This document shows positions 52,759 to 61,371 of a stretch of DNA of 64,000 bases, in pieces. The notes below the pieces were generated by a model. That model was not told the DNA's origin. It saw only the letters and a list, made by a program, of their open reading frames with translations, and ran no database searches. The number at the start of each line of letters is the position of its first letter. Position 1 is the stretch's first letter. A program made the position numbers and the translations under genes. This stretch comes from Kordia sp. TARA_039_SRF. GTDB lineage: Bacteria > Bacteroidota > Bacteroidia > Flavobacteriales > Flavobacteriaceae. The stretch is taken from the NCBI GenBank assembly GCA_006383075.2, contig SMNH02000006.1, forward strand, positions 3,899 through 67,898. The letters are read 5' to 3'.

Positions 52759-52875
52759 AGAAATAGGTTTAAGTAAGATTATTTTGGGTACGATTTAAAA
52801 TTTTTTCCCTACAATTGTTGTTTGGGCTAAAAACTAAAAACAATAATACGATAAATGGTATAAAATTCTGATAAA

Positions 52876-53682
52876 ATGAACGATAATTATTTTAAGACGA
52901 ACAAAGAAACTTGGAATAAAAAGGTTGCTATTCACGCAAAAAGTGACCTATACAATATGGACGCTTTTAAGAAAGGCACTTCTTCTTTGATGAAGTATGA
53001 ATTGGAGAGTTTACCAAATATCAATGGAAAGTCGTTGTTGCATTTGCAGTGTCACTTTGGACAAGACACATTGACTTTTGCCAGAATGGGCGCAAAATGT
53101 ACAGGAATCGATTTGTCAGATGAAGCGATTAAACTTGCTAAATCGTTAAACGAAGAATTACATCTGGATGCGACATTTCACTGTTGTAATGTGTATGACG
53201 TGAATGCGCATGTAACCGATACTTTTGATGTTGTGTTTACCAGTTATGGTGTTATCGGTTGGTTGCCTGATTTGACAAAATGGGCAGAAATCATTGCGTC
53301 TCGCTTAAAAGAAGGCGGTACATTTTATATGGTTGAATTTCACCCAATTGTTTGGATGTTTGATTATTTACAAAATCCGCCAAAGTTGACTTATGGTTAC
53401 AACCAAGATGAGGTGATTTATGAAGAATATGAAGGTACGTATGCAGAAGATGGCGAAACCAAGATGATTAGTAAAGAATACGGATGGAATCACGGTTTGG
53501 GAGAAGTGATTAATGCGCTAATCCATGCAGGATTGACAATTGAGTTTTTAACCGAACACGACGCGTCACCATATGATGTGTTGCCAAATTTGACACAAAA
53601 TGAAGAAGGTTTGTATGAAACCGCAGATAAATTGTATCCGCTCATTTACGAATTGAAAGCCACAAAAAAACCTCGCGTTTAG
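52876..53682 (+). CDS. Class I SAM-dependent methyltransferase
   Basis: The 268-residue protein has LLHLQCHFGQDTLTFARMG as motif I (a variant GxxxG), CTGIDLSDEAIKLAKSL, DVVFTSYGVIGWLPD and RLKEGGTFYMVEFHPIVW. The HFGQDTL variant marks a Bacteroidota subgroup of unknown substrate. Its stop codon lies within the loop of its own terminator hairpin. Confidence 0.9.
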   Translation: MNDNYFKTNKETWNKKVAIHAKSDLYNMDAFKKGTSSLMKYELESLPNINGKSLLHLQCHFGQDTLTFARMGAKCTGIDLSDEAIKLAKSLNEELHLDATFHCCNVYDVNAHVTDTFDVVFTSYGVIGWLPDLTKWAEIIASRLKEGGTFYMVEFHPIVWMFDYLQNPPKLTYGYNQDEVIYEEYEGTYAEDGETKMISKEYGWNHGLGEVINALIHAGLTIEFLTEHDASPYDVLPNLTQNEEGLYETADKLYPLIYELKATKKPRV

Positions 53683-53695
53683 CGAGGTTTGATTT
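53665..53695 (+). terminator. Terminator overlapping the methyltransferase stop codon
   Basis: AAACCTCGC (53668-53676) pairs with GCGAGGTTT (53682-53690), with the TAG stop at the loop and right arm. A weak T run follows. The symmetric arms may also end the convergent zinc-ribbon-family mRNA. Confidence 0.85.
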
Positions 53696-53712
53696 TGTAT
53701 GTTGAACAGGAA

Positions 53713-54492
53713 TTAAAACTTAGCAAAAAGCTTTTCCATTTTTTCTTGCTCTTCGTCAGCTAGGGCTGGATCTACCAAAATACGACCACTGTGCTCGTCG
53801 GTGATAATTTTCTTTCTAGAAGCAATCTCTACCTGAACTTGTGGAGGAATCGTAAAATACGAACCTCCAGAAGCACCTCTTTCAATCCTAACCACTGCCA
53901 AACCGTTGCGAACGTTGTTACGAATTCGTTTGTAAGCAGCTAATAATCTAGCTTCGATTAATTTTTCAAACTCTTCAGACTTCTGTAAAAGGAATTCTTC
54001 CTCTCTTTTCGTTTCTTCAAGAATATCGTTTAATTCAGCTTTTTTGTGCTTTAAGTGTGATTCTCTTTCTTCCAAACGCTCTTTCGTTTGGTCAATCACC
54101 GCTTTTTTCTGCTCAATAGCGACTTTGAATTCTTTAATATGCTTTTCAGCCAATTGCATTTCTAACTCTTGAAATTCTACTTCCTTAGATAATGCATTGT
54201 ATTCTCTGTTGTTACGAACATTCTTTTGCTGTTCTGTATATTTCTTGATTAAGTTTTTAGCTTCTTCAATAATATTCTTTTTGCTCTTAATGTCATCATC
54301 AATCTGAGCAAGATCGTTGTGTAACTTTTCGAGTCTTGTATTTAATCCAGCTACTTCGTCTTCTAAATCTTCTACTTCCAAAGGAAGCTCTCCACGAACA
54401 TTTCTAATCTCGTCTACGCGAGAGTCAATTAATTGTAAATCAAAAAGTGCGCGTAATTTTTCTTCGACTGTAACTTCTTTCTTCTTTGCCAT
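53713..54492 (-). CDS. C4-type zinc-ribbon family coiled-coil protein lacking the cysteines
   Basis: The 259-residue protein is mostly one long charged coiled coil (about residues 10-180), followed by the family's terminal domain. In most relatives (CT398/HP0958-like) that domain binds zinc with two CxxC pairs. Here the first site reads GGSYFTIPPQ and the second DEHSGRIL, with no cysteines at all, so zinc binding is lost. The family is linked to RNA or flagellar and secretion chaperoning elsewhere; function here unknown. 2 nt downstream of the Nif3-like gene. Confidence 0.87.
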   Translation of the reverse strand: MAKKKEVTVEEKLRALFDLQLIDSRVDEIRNVRGELPLEVEDLEDEVAGLNTRLEKLHNDLAQIDDDIKSKKNIIEEAKNLIKKYTEQQKNVRNNREYNALSKEVEFQELEMQLAEKHIKEFKVAIEQKKAVIDQTKERLEERESHLKHKKAELNDILEETKREEEFLLQKSEEFEKLIEARLLAAYKRIRNNVRNGLAVVRIERGASGGSYFTIPPQVQVEIASRKKIITDEHSGRILVDPALADEEQEKMEKLFAKF

Positions 54493-54494
54493 AT

Positions 54495-55589
54495 TTATGA
54501 ATACTTGATTGGATTTGTATTTTCCACTGATAAAATGAACGCAAAATTAGGAATTTTTTTCGTAAGATGCTCAAATAAAAGATTTTTTGTGTATTGTTCA
54601 CTTTCATAATGTCCAATATCTGCCAAAATTAGCTTTCCTTCTGCCTTATAAAAATCGTGGTATTTCAAGTCTGCCGTTACATACGCATCAACGCCAGCGC
54701 GTTTGGCAGCTTCAATGGCAAAACTTCCACTTCCGCCCAAAACGGCTACTTTTTGAATCATTTTTCCTGATAAAGCAGAATGTCGCACCACAGGCACTTT
54801 CATTTTTGTCTTTAACAAGGTCATAAAATGTACTTCGTTGATGGGTTTTTCCAACTCACCAATCATGCCCATACCAATATGTTGGTTGGTATTTTCGAGC
54901 GTCGTAATTTCATAAGCGACTTCTTCATACGGATGTGATTCGTGTAACGTTTTTATCACTTTTCCTTCCAAATGTCGCGCAAAAGTGATTCCCAACTGTA
55001 CTTCTTCTTCAAAATGGGTTTCTCCTTTTGTTCCTACTGTCGGATTGGAAGCTTCATTTCCTTGAAAACTTCCCAAACCTTCTACATTAAAACTACAATG
55101 GTCATAATTTCCAATGCTGCCTGCACCTACAGCAAACAACGCATTTCGAAGGTTGTCAGCATCTTTTTTCGGAACAAAGGTGATAAGTTTTTTAATGGTT
55201 CCTTTTTGTGGAATCAGAATGGATTTATTGCGCAAGCCTAATTCGTCGCACATACGATCACTCACACCATTCCACGAATTATCCAAAGCGGTATGCATGG
55301 CGTAAATGGCAATATCGTGTTTAATCGCTTTCAAAACGACACGTTCCACGTATGTTTTTCCTGTAATCTTCTTTAAGCCAGAAAAAATAATTGGATGAAA
55401 GCTTACAATCATATTACAATCTTTCTCAATGGCTTCATCCACTACATTTTCGAGCGTATCTAATGAAATCAATACGCCAGAAACTTCTTGTTGGCTATTA
55501 CCGACCAACAATCCTACATTGTCAAAATCTTCCGCATACGCAAGCGGACAGAACTCTTCAATGCATGACATTATATCTTGAACTTTCAT
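54495..55589 (-). CDS. Nif3-like dinuclear metal-centre protein (YqfO-type)
   Basis: The chosen ATG (55589) gives 364 residues. It is preceded by AAAAGGAGATTTAAG, a rare strong Shine-Dalgarno for this genome, whereas the longer frame would need a TTG at 55610. Nif3 motifs are FDNVGLLVGN, VSFHPIIFSG (metal His), the AMHTALDN segment and the C-terminal LADIGHYESEQY. An inserted central PII/CutA-like domain (about residues 130-240) makes it YqfO-type. It is a hexameric metal hydrolase of unknown substrate, widely conserved. Confidence 0.92.
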   Translation of the reverse strand: MKVQDIMSCIEEFCPLAYAEDFDNVGLLVGNSQQEVSGVLISLDTLENVVDEAIEKDCNMIVSFHPIIFSGLKKITGKTYVERVVLKAIKHDIAIYAMHTALDNSWNGVSDRMCDELGLRNKSILIPQKGTIKKLITFVPKKDADNLRNALFAVGAGSIGNYDHCSFNVEGLGSFQGNEASNPTVGTKGETHFEEEVQLGITFARHLEGKVIKTLHESHPYEEVAYEITTLENTNQHIGMGMIGELEKPINEVHFMTLLKTKMKVPVVRHSALSGKMIQKVAVLGGSGSFAIEAAKRAGVDAYVTADLKYHDFYKAEGKLILADIGHYESEQYTKNLLFEHLTKKIPNFAFILSVENTNPIKYS

Positions 55590-55759
55590 CTTAAATCTCC
55601 TTTTTTCCAAATATAAAAATTAGCACGAAAAAATTGACATTTAAAATAAAAAACAAGCCTATTTAGAACGCTTACGAATTTGTAGCTACGCTTATCAATT
55701 AATTGTAAGCTTCAACCATATAAAAATGTATCTTCCATACAAATTATAACTTATTGAAT

Positions 55760-56188
55760 ATGATGAAACTATATATGATAATACTGCTGCTTTTTTTCAA
55801 TATCTGCACTGTGTTTTCGCAAGATGGTATTGAGCCGATTCAAGACGAACGATTGTTTAAAGTCGTGTTGGAAGTGAATGAAAATAATGTGCTTTCGCGA
55901 AGTAACGAGCATTTTCGCATGCAAGCCATCAAAGTGGATAGTAACGAACGTGCGAGTGATGACGAAGATATTCAAGCATTTAAAAGTTTTTATTACATCG
56001 TGATTGCCGATTTTGAAGAATCGCCACAAGGAAAACTATACAAAACTATCAACTTAATCTCACCGCAAATCTCCGTGCATCCTGATAGTTACAAGTATTT
56101 TAAAATTTTAATTACGCACGGCGAACAGCAAGATAAACAGTTGGTATTATTTGCCAATAATGAAAAAATTTATGTGAAAAAGGAGTGA
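55760..56188 (+). CDS. Exported protein of unknown function (about 142 aa)
   Basis: I take the ATG at 55760 (MMKLYMIILLLFFNICTVFS); an in-frame TTG at 55754 adds two residues. A signal peptide is followed by a small beta-rich domain (FKVVLEVNENNVLSRSNEHF, then FYYIVIADFEES, KILITHGEQQDKQLVLFANN). No known family. It lies 43 nt upstream of lpxK in the same direction, so the two may be co-transcribed. Confidence 0.75.
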   Translation: MMKLYMIILLLFFNICTVFSQDGIEPIQDERLFKVVLEVNENNVLSRSNEHFRMQAIKVDSNERASDDEDIQAFKSFYYIVIADFEESPQGKLYKTINLISPQISVHPDSYKYFKILITHGEQQDKQLVLFANNEKIYVKKE

Positions 56189-56231
56189 GGTTTGGCGAAT
56201 CGTTTCCTTAAAAAACCATACATTCGCTATT

Positions 56232-57248
56232 ATGCGAACACTTCGATTGCTATTATTGCCTTTTTCATTGCTGTATGGCGCTATTGTGTACGTGCGAAAT
56301 TGGTTGTTTGATAAAGGCTATTTGAAATCAACTTCGTATGACTTTCCCGTGATTTGCGTTGGAAACCTAAGTGTAGGTGGCACGGGAAAATCTCCTATGA
56401 TAGAGTATTTGATTCGTTTATTAAAAGACGAATACGCTGTTGCCACATTAAGCAGAGGCTACAAACGAAAAACAGAAGGTTTTCTGTTAGCAAACGGGCA
56501 GACTACCGCAGCCGATATTGGCGACGAACCGTTGCAGTTTTATCAAAAGTTTAAAGGAGAAATTCAAGTGGCGGTAGAAGCAGCGCGGACTGTGGGAATT
56601 GAAAAGCTTCGAAATTTGGAGCATCAACCAGAAGTAATTCTGCTTGATGATGCCTTTCAACACCGAAAAGTCACAGCGGGATTTCAAATTTTGTTGACGC
56701 CTTTTTACGATTTGTATGCGAACGATTTTATGTTGCCCGCAGGAAATTTACGCGAACCTATTTCAGGTGCCAAACGTGCTGACGTGATTGTTGTTACCAA
56801 ATGTCCCAAAGATATTTCAGAGGAAAAACGCGCAAAGATTCAGAAAAAGTTGTGTCCAAAACCGCATCAAGAAGTGTTTTTTACTGCGATTACGTATTCG
56901 GAAACCATTCGAAACGCGCAGGAAGAATTGTTGGTATCGTTTTTAAAAGGAACAGAATTTATTCTCATCACAGGAATCGCAAATCCAAAACCGTTGTTGC
57001 AGCATTTAAATCATCAAGAGTTGCAATATGTACACTTAAAATACGCAGATCATTATGATTTCAGCGAAAGCGATATTGAAGCTATCCAACATAAAGCTGG
57101 CGATAAAAAAATCATTACTACTGAAAAAGATTTTATGCGTTTGCAAGGAAGATTAAAGAATTTATATTTTTTGCCGATTCAAGTACAGTTTTTAGCGGAT
57201 GGCTTGAAGTTTCAGCGTAAAGTTGAGGAGTTTATTGGGCGTTTTTAG
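56232..57248 (+). CDS. lpxK: Tetraacyldisaccharide 4'-kinase
   Basis: LpxK phosphorylates the 4' position of the tetraacyldisaccharide to give lipid IVA in lipid A synthesis, at the inner-membrane face. The 338-residue protein has an N-terminal membrane helix (LLLLPFSLLYGAIVYVRNWL), the unusual P-loop VGNLSVGGTGKSPMIEY, ATLSRGYKRKT, EVILLDDAFQHRKV (the DDxFQHR signature) and a C-terminal TEKDFMRL. Intact, confirming a Gram-negative envelope. Confidence 0.95.
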   Translation: MRTLRLLLLPFSLLYGAIVYVRNWLFDKGYLKSTSYDFPVICVGNLSVGGTGKSPMIEYLIRLLKDEYAVATLSRGYKRKTEGFLLANGQTTAADIGDEPLQFYQKFKGEIQVAVEAARTVGIEKLRNLEHQPEVILLDDAFQHRKVTAGFQILLTPFYDLYANDFMLPAGNLREPISGAKRADVIVVTKCPKDISEEKRAKIQKKLCPKPHQEVFFTAITYSETIRNAQEELLVSFLKGTEFILITGIANPKPLLQHLNHQELQYVHLKYADHYDFSESDIEAIQHKAGDKKIITTEKDFMRLQGRLKNLYFLPIQVQFLADGLKFQRKVEEFIGRF

Positions 57249-57360
57249 TTTTTTGTTGGTTGATTCGGTCGCTGCGCTCTTTTTTGTCAATTCGTTGATT
57301 TGTCGATTTGTTTGTTCGTTATTTGTTTTTTTAAAGTAATTTAAAATTCAACAACGAGCA

Positions 57361-57454
57361 TTCAAAATTTAAAGTTTCAAAGTACTTCTCGATACAAATT
57401 TGCTTCATTTCGGCAAGCTCAATGAGCAGCAAATCCACTCGAAGTGACGGTTTT
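57361..57454 (-). repeat. Variable-core palindromic repeat, copy B1
   Basis: Conserved ends TACTTCTCGATACAAA (from 57383) and TCCACTCGAAGTGACGG (to 57451) enclose an imperfect hairpin core built on ATTTGCT / AGCAAAT. The 5' side carries the shared TTCAAAATTTAAAGTTTCAA block. It is the reverse orientation of the A copies. The whole 57249-57814 stretch is non-coding and consists largely of these copies. Confidence 0.8.
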
Positions 57455-57494
57455 GAAATTGAACTTGAAATTGAATCTGAACTTGAAGCGTCAT

Positions 57495-57581
57495 GCGTCA
57501 GTTCGAGTGGCGAACGTAGTTCGTTGTATCGAGAACAGCTATGACTTTCTAAAGATTAAGAGTTTACCTAATTCAAAATTT
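57495..57581 (+). repeat. Variable-core palindromic repeat, copy A1
   Basis: GCGTCAGTTCGAGT, a core with the hairpin CGAAC-GTA-GTTCG (57511-57523), and then a 56-nt tail from GTATCGAGAAC (57526) to AATTCAAAATTT (57581). The tail is identical to that of A2 except for one base. Confidence 0.85.
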
Positions 57582-57642
57582 AAAGTTTCAGAGTACTTCT
57601 CGATACAAAATTCTTGCAGAATTTCACTCGAAGTGACGATTT
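57572..57642 (-). repeat. Variable-core palindromic repeat, copy B2
   Basis: Begins inside the A1 tail with the TTCAAAATTTAAAGTTTCAG block. Conserved ends CTTCTCGATAC and CACTCGAAGTGACG enclose the perfect hairpin AAATTCT-TGC-AGAATTT (57608-57624). Confidence 0.85.
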
Positions 57643-57725
57643 GTTGTATGAAGTTTAATAGTTTAGTTTTGAAAACCTCTCACTACTCAATACTAATATC
57701 TCAGTACTATTCCAAGTTCCACAGT

Positions 57726-57814
57726 GCGTCAGTTCGAGTATTTTTCCAATGGAAAAATGTATCGAGAACAGCTATGATTTTCTAAAGATTAAGAGTTTAC
57801 CTAATTCAAAATTT
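57726..57814 (+). repeat. Variable-core palindromic repeat, copy A2
   Basis: Same ends and 56-nt tail (57759-57814) as A1, but the core is a different perfect hairpin, ATTTTTCC-AAT-GGAAAAAT (57740-57758). It ends at the base next to the CHAT gene stop. Confidence 0.85.
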
Positions 57815-60655
57815 CTAGTTCTTTTTTGTACGATATTTTACAAATACAAATAATGAAATAAGCAATATAACCGCTATTATAATATACCAAATGCTATTAG
57901 AAGACGGAGCAATTGACACCGCACTTTCATCACCGTACAACACAAACCCTGTCCAGTAATACGGTTGTGCTAATTTGGTACCTTGGTGTTTGTTGAGATA
58001 GTGAAGTTTGGCATTTTTCAAGGCTTCCGATTTGGAGTTTCCTACTTTTAAATTCGTGTAAAAACGTTCCATGATTTCACTTGTAGACTGGTCTGGAACT
58101 TCCCACAAACTCACGACTGTAGCAGGAACGCCCGAAAAGGTAAAGGCGCGCTGAAAGGACTCCAAGTTTCTGCCAGCACTTTCTTTTCCCAAGCCTGTGT
58201 TGCACGCGCTCAACACAGCCAAATCAGCTTTAAGTTGCAGCGCATATAATTCTTCCAAATACAAATCGTCGTCGGTTTTGTTGTTTTTGTTGAAAAGTAA
58301 ACGACTCAATCCAGGTTCTTCGGTGTTGATTTCGGCATGCATTGCCAAGTGTAAAATTCCTGCTTTTGGCGCAGTTTCCAAGAAATAGTTTTTGGAAATT
58401 TCTCCGCCGATATACGTTTTGGAAGGAAACAGTCCACTGATAATTTCAGCTTCTTTGGCGGCTCCTTGTAAAAACGAACTATTATTGCCATTTCGCGTGG
58501 CAAGTGCTGTTTTACTTTTTGGATAACTTGGTGCGTAAATCGCCAATACACCTTTTTCTGTCGGTTGCAGGTGGTTTTCAAAATGTATAAACCCTAAGTT
58601 TGAAGTATACCGAATTTGATGATTTTCTGTAAGATAGTGCTCCTTGTGTTGCAATACTTCAAACGGAATACGATACAATTCGCCATCAGGATTGATGATG
58701 ATTTTTTGATAGGTTTTATCAATATCTGGTAATAGTTTTTGTGAAAGTTGCGCTGCGATTTCACGGTCAAATTTCCGATGACGAATACTTTGGATGAGTT
58801 GTTCTTCCAAAGCAATTTCAGTAGTTGTCCACGGACGAAGTTCCCAACTAACGGTATCCGAAGTAATGGAAAAAATAGCGATTTCATCTTCAAAGAGAAG
58901 ATATTTTATGACCATTTCGTCATCGCGAATGTGTTTTTGAAGCGAATCAATATTGAATTCTTTATCGCTCAACAACGCTAAATTCGGAAATTGTTTACCA
59001 GTATATAATTCGTGATTTTGAATGAGCTCCTGAATGGAATCTATGGAGCGAATTTTTTGTTCTTTTTTGGCAGCAGTTAATTGTGTTCTAAGGTTGAGGT
59101 TTCTAAATTTTAACGAATCTAATTTTGGTAAAGAATTCGTATAACGATTTTGATAAAAACGTTGCCACGTCATCTGATTCATGATGGTTTCTGTGCGACT
59201 CAACACATTTCCAATAGTAATGGTTTTGATTTGTGGATATGCTGTTTTCGCAACAAGAAAGCCGTGTAAAATCTTCCGCAAAACATCATTTTGATTCGGA
59301 TTGAATTTGGTACGTGCATAACTATTTTCAAACTGAATAAACGCAATTTCATACAGTTTCGGAATTATTTTTTGAACCGAAACATCATCACTGTAAAATT
59401 TTTCTAACTTTTCCGCTACACGGCGAATCAATCGCGCTTCTCCATAGACTTTACTCGGTTTAAAATTGTTATAATCTTTAGCTAAAATTGTAGTATCTGC
59501 ATGAATGTGTTCAATAGCTTCATGAAAAATCCGCAATGCACTGTCTTTTTGTTGCAACTTGGCTTTTATCAAAGCTTTTTGTGCTAAAAAGAACGGTTTT
59601 CTATAATCGTTTGGCGACATTTCATCTAGCAATTGTACAATTAATGCTTCAGCTTCAATTAATTTATTGGCATGCGTTAAAGCTTTGCATTTGTTGTAGT
59701 TGAATGTGCTTAAGCTTCCGTCGTAATTTTTCTCTTTTACCAAGTTGATGGATTTATCCAAATAAAACACACTTGTTTCCAAATCTTTAGCACTAATTAA
59801 AGAGTCGTGTTTGCGTCCTAAATACCAATCGCCAATATGATTTAAAGCTGTAGTATAGTAAATTTCTTCAGATTTGTTAAATTTCGGAGATGCATGAAGC
59901 TCATCTAACTTCTTTACAATCTTTACTATTTGCAAGCTATCTTCGGGCGTTTCTGAGAGCTTGTATAAAATATATGCTTCTCGGTAGGCTAACACTACTT
60001 CATACCGATCACGTCGTGCTTTGTCCAGATAACCTTTATGGTTTTTGTAGAGGTTGTTTGCGAGTCGAATATGGCGTTTTGCATCTGTAATATTACCATG
60101 ATACGCTGCCTGACTCGCCAAAAAGACATGCGCATCAACCAAATAATCCAAACTGCCTTCGTTGGATTCTGGTAAATATTCAATCGCGGTTTTCATGCTG
60201 AGTTTTGCACGTTTGGCAAAATTCATTTGAGATTCGCCATAAGCTCTTTTGTAATACAAAGCACCCGTATTTAGAATGCCGCGTTCACTTTTATTATCCT
60301 GACAAAAGGGAAGTCCTTTGTTGGCGCTTTTGATACTTTCTAAATAGTTTCCCGTGTAAAAATGACCTTGATATTGGTTGAAGTACAAATCAGAAACGTC
60401 CAAACTGTCCTTTTCGTTTTTGGGCTGTACATCGTGGATATATTTCTCCAAATAAACCAACAATTTGTCAAATTGTTTGGTATTGTTTAGCGCGTTTGAA
60501 GTTTTCCAAAGTGTCTCTATACTTGGTGTAATACTGTCCTGAGTTGTATTTTGAGGAAACCGAATAACGTTTGAAGCAAATGCATGGCATACCAAAAATA
60601 GGCAACTAATCAAACAAAGTTGTTTTGTGGTATGGAATAGCTTTTTGAGGTACAC
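57815..60655 (-). CDS. TPR-CHAT protein with a C-terminal membrane anchor
   Basis: This 946-residue protein has a signal-like N-terminus, TPR-like helix pairs over about residues 60-450, and then a CHAT (caspase-HetF-like) protease domain. The catalytic pair is His773 (LHLAMHAEI) and Cys818 (LSACNTGLG), followed by SLWEVPDQST and YYWTGFVLYGD. A transmembrane helix (about 919-938) and KYRTKKN end it. The layout suggests a periplasmic TPR-CHAT part with a short cytoplasmic tail. The start is GTG (60655). No partner gene (gasdermin, second CHAT or target) is adjacent. CHAT proteases act by regulated cleavage; the substrate is unknown. Confidence 0.9.
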   Translation of the reverse strand: MYLKKLFHTTKQLCLISCLFLVCHAFASNVIRFPQNTTQDSITPSIETLWKTSNALNNTKQFDKLLVYLEKYIHDVQPKNEKDSLDVSDLYFNQYQGHFYTGNYLESIKSANKGLPFCQDNKSERGILNTGALYYKRAYGESQMNFAKRAKLSMKTAIEYLPESNEGSLDYLVDAHVFLASQAAYHGNITDAKRHIRLANNLYKNHKGYLDKARRDRYEVVLAYREAYILYKLSETPEDSLQIVKIVKKLDELHASPKFNKSEEIYYTTALNHIGDWYLGRKHDSLISAKDLETSVFYLDKSINLVKEKNYDGSLSTFNYNKCKALTHANKLIEAEALIVQLLDEMSPNDYRKPFFLAQKALIKAKLQQKDSALRIFHEAIEHIHADTTILAKDYNNFKPSKVYGEARLIRRVAEKLEKFYSDDVSVQKIIPKLYEIAFIQFENSYARTKFNPNQNDVLRKILHGFLVAKTAYPQIKTITIGNVLSRTETIMNQMTWQRFYQNRYTNSLPKLDSLKFRNLNLRTQLTAAKKEQKIRSIDSIQELIQNHELYTGKQFPNLALLSDKEFNIDSLQKHIRDDEMVIKYLLFEDEIAIFSITSDTVSWELRPWTTTEIALEEQLIQSIRHRKFDREIAAQLSQKLLPDIDKTYQKIIINPDGELYRIPFEVLQHKEHYLTENHQIRYTSNLGFIHFENHLQPTEKGVLAIYAPSYPKSKTALATRNGNNSSFLQGAAKEAEIISGLFPSKTYIGGEISKNYFLETAPKAGILHLAMHAEINTEEPGLSRLLFNKNNKTDDDLYLEELYALQLKADLAVLSACNTGLGKESAGRNLESFQRAFTFSGVPATVVSLWEVPDQSTSEIMERFYTNLKVGNSKSEALKNAKLHYLNKHQGTKLAQPYYWTGFVLYGDESAVSIAPSSNSIWYIIIAVILLISLFVFVKYRTKKN

Positions 60656-60713
60656 TTTTTTATTCTGATTAATAGTCGCTTTAAAAATACAATATTTTCT
60701 ATTGGTGTAATCG

Positions 60714-61301
60714 TTAGAAAAGTCCTGTATTTTTCGCGATTTCGATGGCTATTTTTTTATAATCTCGTTTTTTAGCGATTTCATCTTTGTTAAATGGCGA
60801 ACCCGGAACCGTAATGGTAATTATATATCCGTCCATTTTGATAGAAAGTTCTCTTTTTTTGGCAATCCAAATAGCAGCTTTTCCTAAGTCAGAAACAAAC
60901 GAGGACGATTTTGACATTTTCTTTTTAAGTTCCCAAGATTCTTTCCAATCTTCGCCTTCTGCCACTGCATCTTCAACAGCAATGATAGTTCCGTTTAAAT
61001 AGTCGTATTCGTTGTCGCCTAGGTAGACTAAAAATCGACAACTTTTTGTCATGAATGTTTTTCCATCGTCAAATAATATTTTATTCGCATCAGGATATAA
61101 ACTTTTTACATTAGATTCACTAATGAATTCGCACATGTTTTTCGGAAGTGCCGCAAAGTCTTTTTTGTTTCCAGAAAAATTAGTGTTTACAAAATTGGTA
61201 TCTCCCAACTCTTGTCCGACAACAGTATTTTTATCGCCAAAACAGGAAGTAAGGAAAAATGTCAACAAAGAGATGATTGCAATGCGGTGTAAAGTTTTCA
61301 T
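60714..61301 (-). CDS. Lipoprotein of unknown function (195 aa)
   Basis: A lipobox (FLTSC, Cys20) is followed by a compact domain with two cysteines (KNMCEFISESNVKSLYP and TKSCRFLVYL), probably a disulfide, and a C-terminal beta/alpha part. The pattern of Cys and spacing vaguely recalls DUF3558-like lipoproteins, but I cannot confirm this. It is 58 nt upstream of the CHAT gene in the same direction and could share its mRNA. Confidence 0.78.
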   Translation of the reverse strand: MKTLHRIAIISLLTFFLTSCFGDKNTVVGQELGDTNFVNTNFSGNKKDFAALPKNMCEFISESNVKSLYPDANKILFDDGKTFMTKSCRFLVYLGDNEYDYLNGTIIAVEDAVAEGEDWKESWELKKKMSKSSSFVSDLGKAAIWIAKKRELSIKMDGYIITITVPGSPFNKDEIAKKRDYKKIAIEIAKNTGLF

Positions 61302-61322
61302 AAATGTATGGTTGCTATGTTA

Positions 61323-61361
61323 TAAAAAAACACAACGAACTTTTGATGCTCGTTGTGTTTG
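61323..61361 (-). terminator. Terminator of the T9SS leucine-rich-repeat gene
   Basis: AAACACAACGA (61328-61338) pairs with TCGTTGTGTTT (61350-61360). Read on the minus strand it is followed by a T run, 11 nt after the stop at 61372. Confidence 0.85.
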
Positions 61362-61371
61362 TTACGTTTAG

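Noticed and set aside
57444-57785. 113-aa ORF in the repeat array
   Set aside because: It is made of the repeat sequences themselves and has no protein-like composition; the DNA repeats explain the open frame.
40938-57814. Prophage or integrative element covering the repeat-rich region
   Set aside because: No integrase, phage structural, conjugation or transposase genes are seen; the genes are ordinary metabolic or envelope ones.
58306-58893. Frameshift in the CHAT gene suggested by other-frame ORFs
   Set aside because: The main frame is open for 946 codons with all CHAT motifs in order; the short ORFs are shadows.
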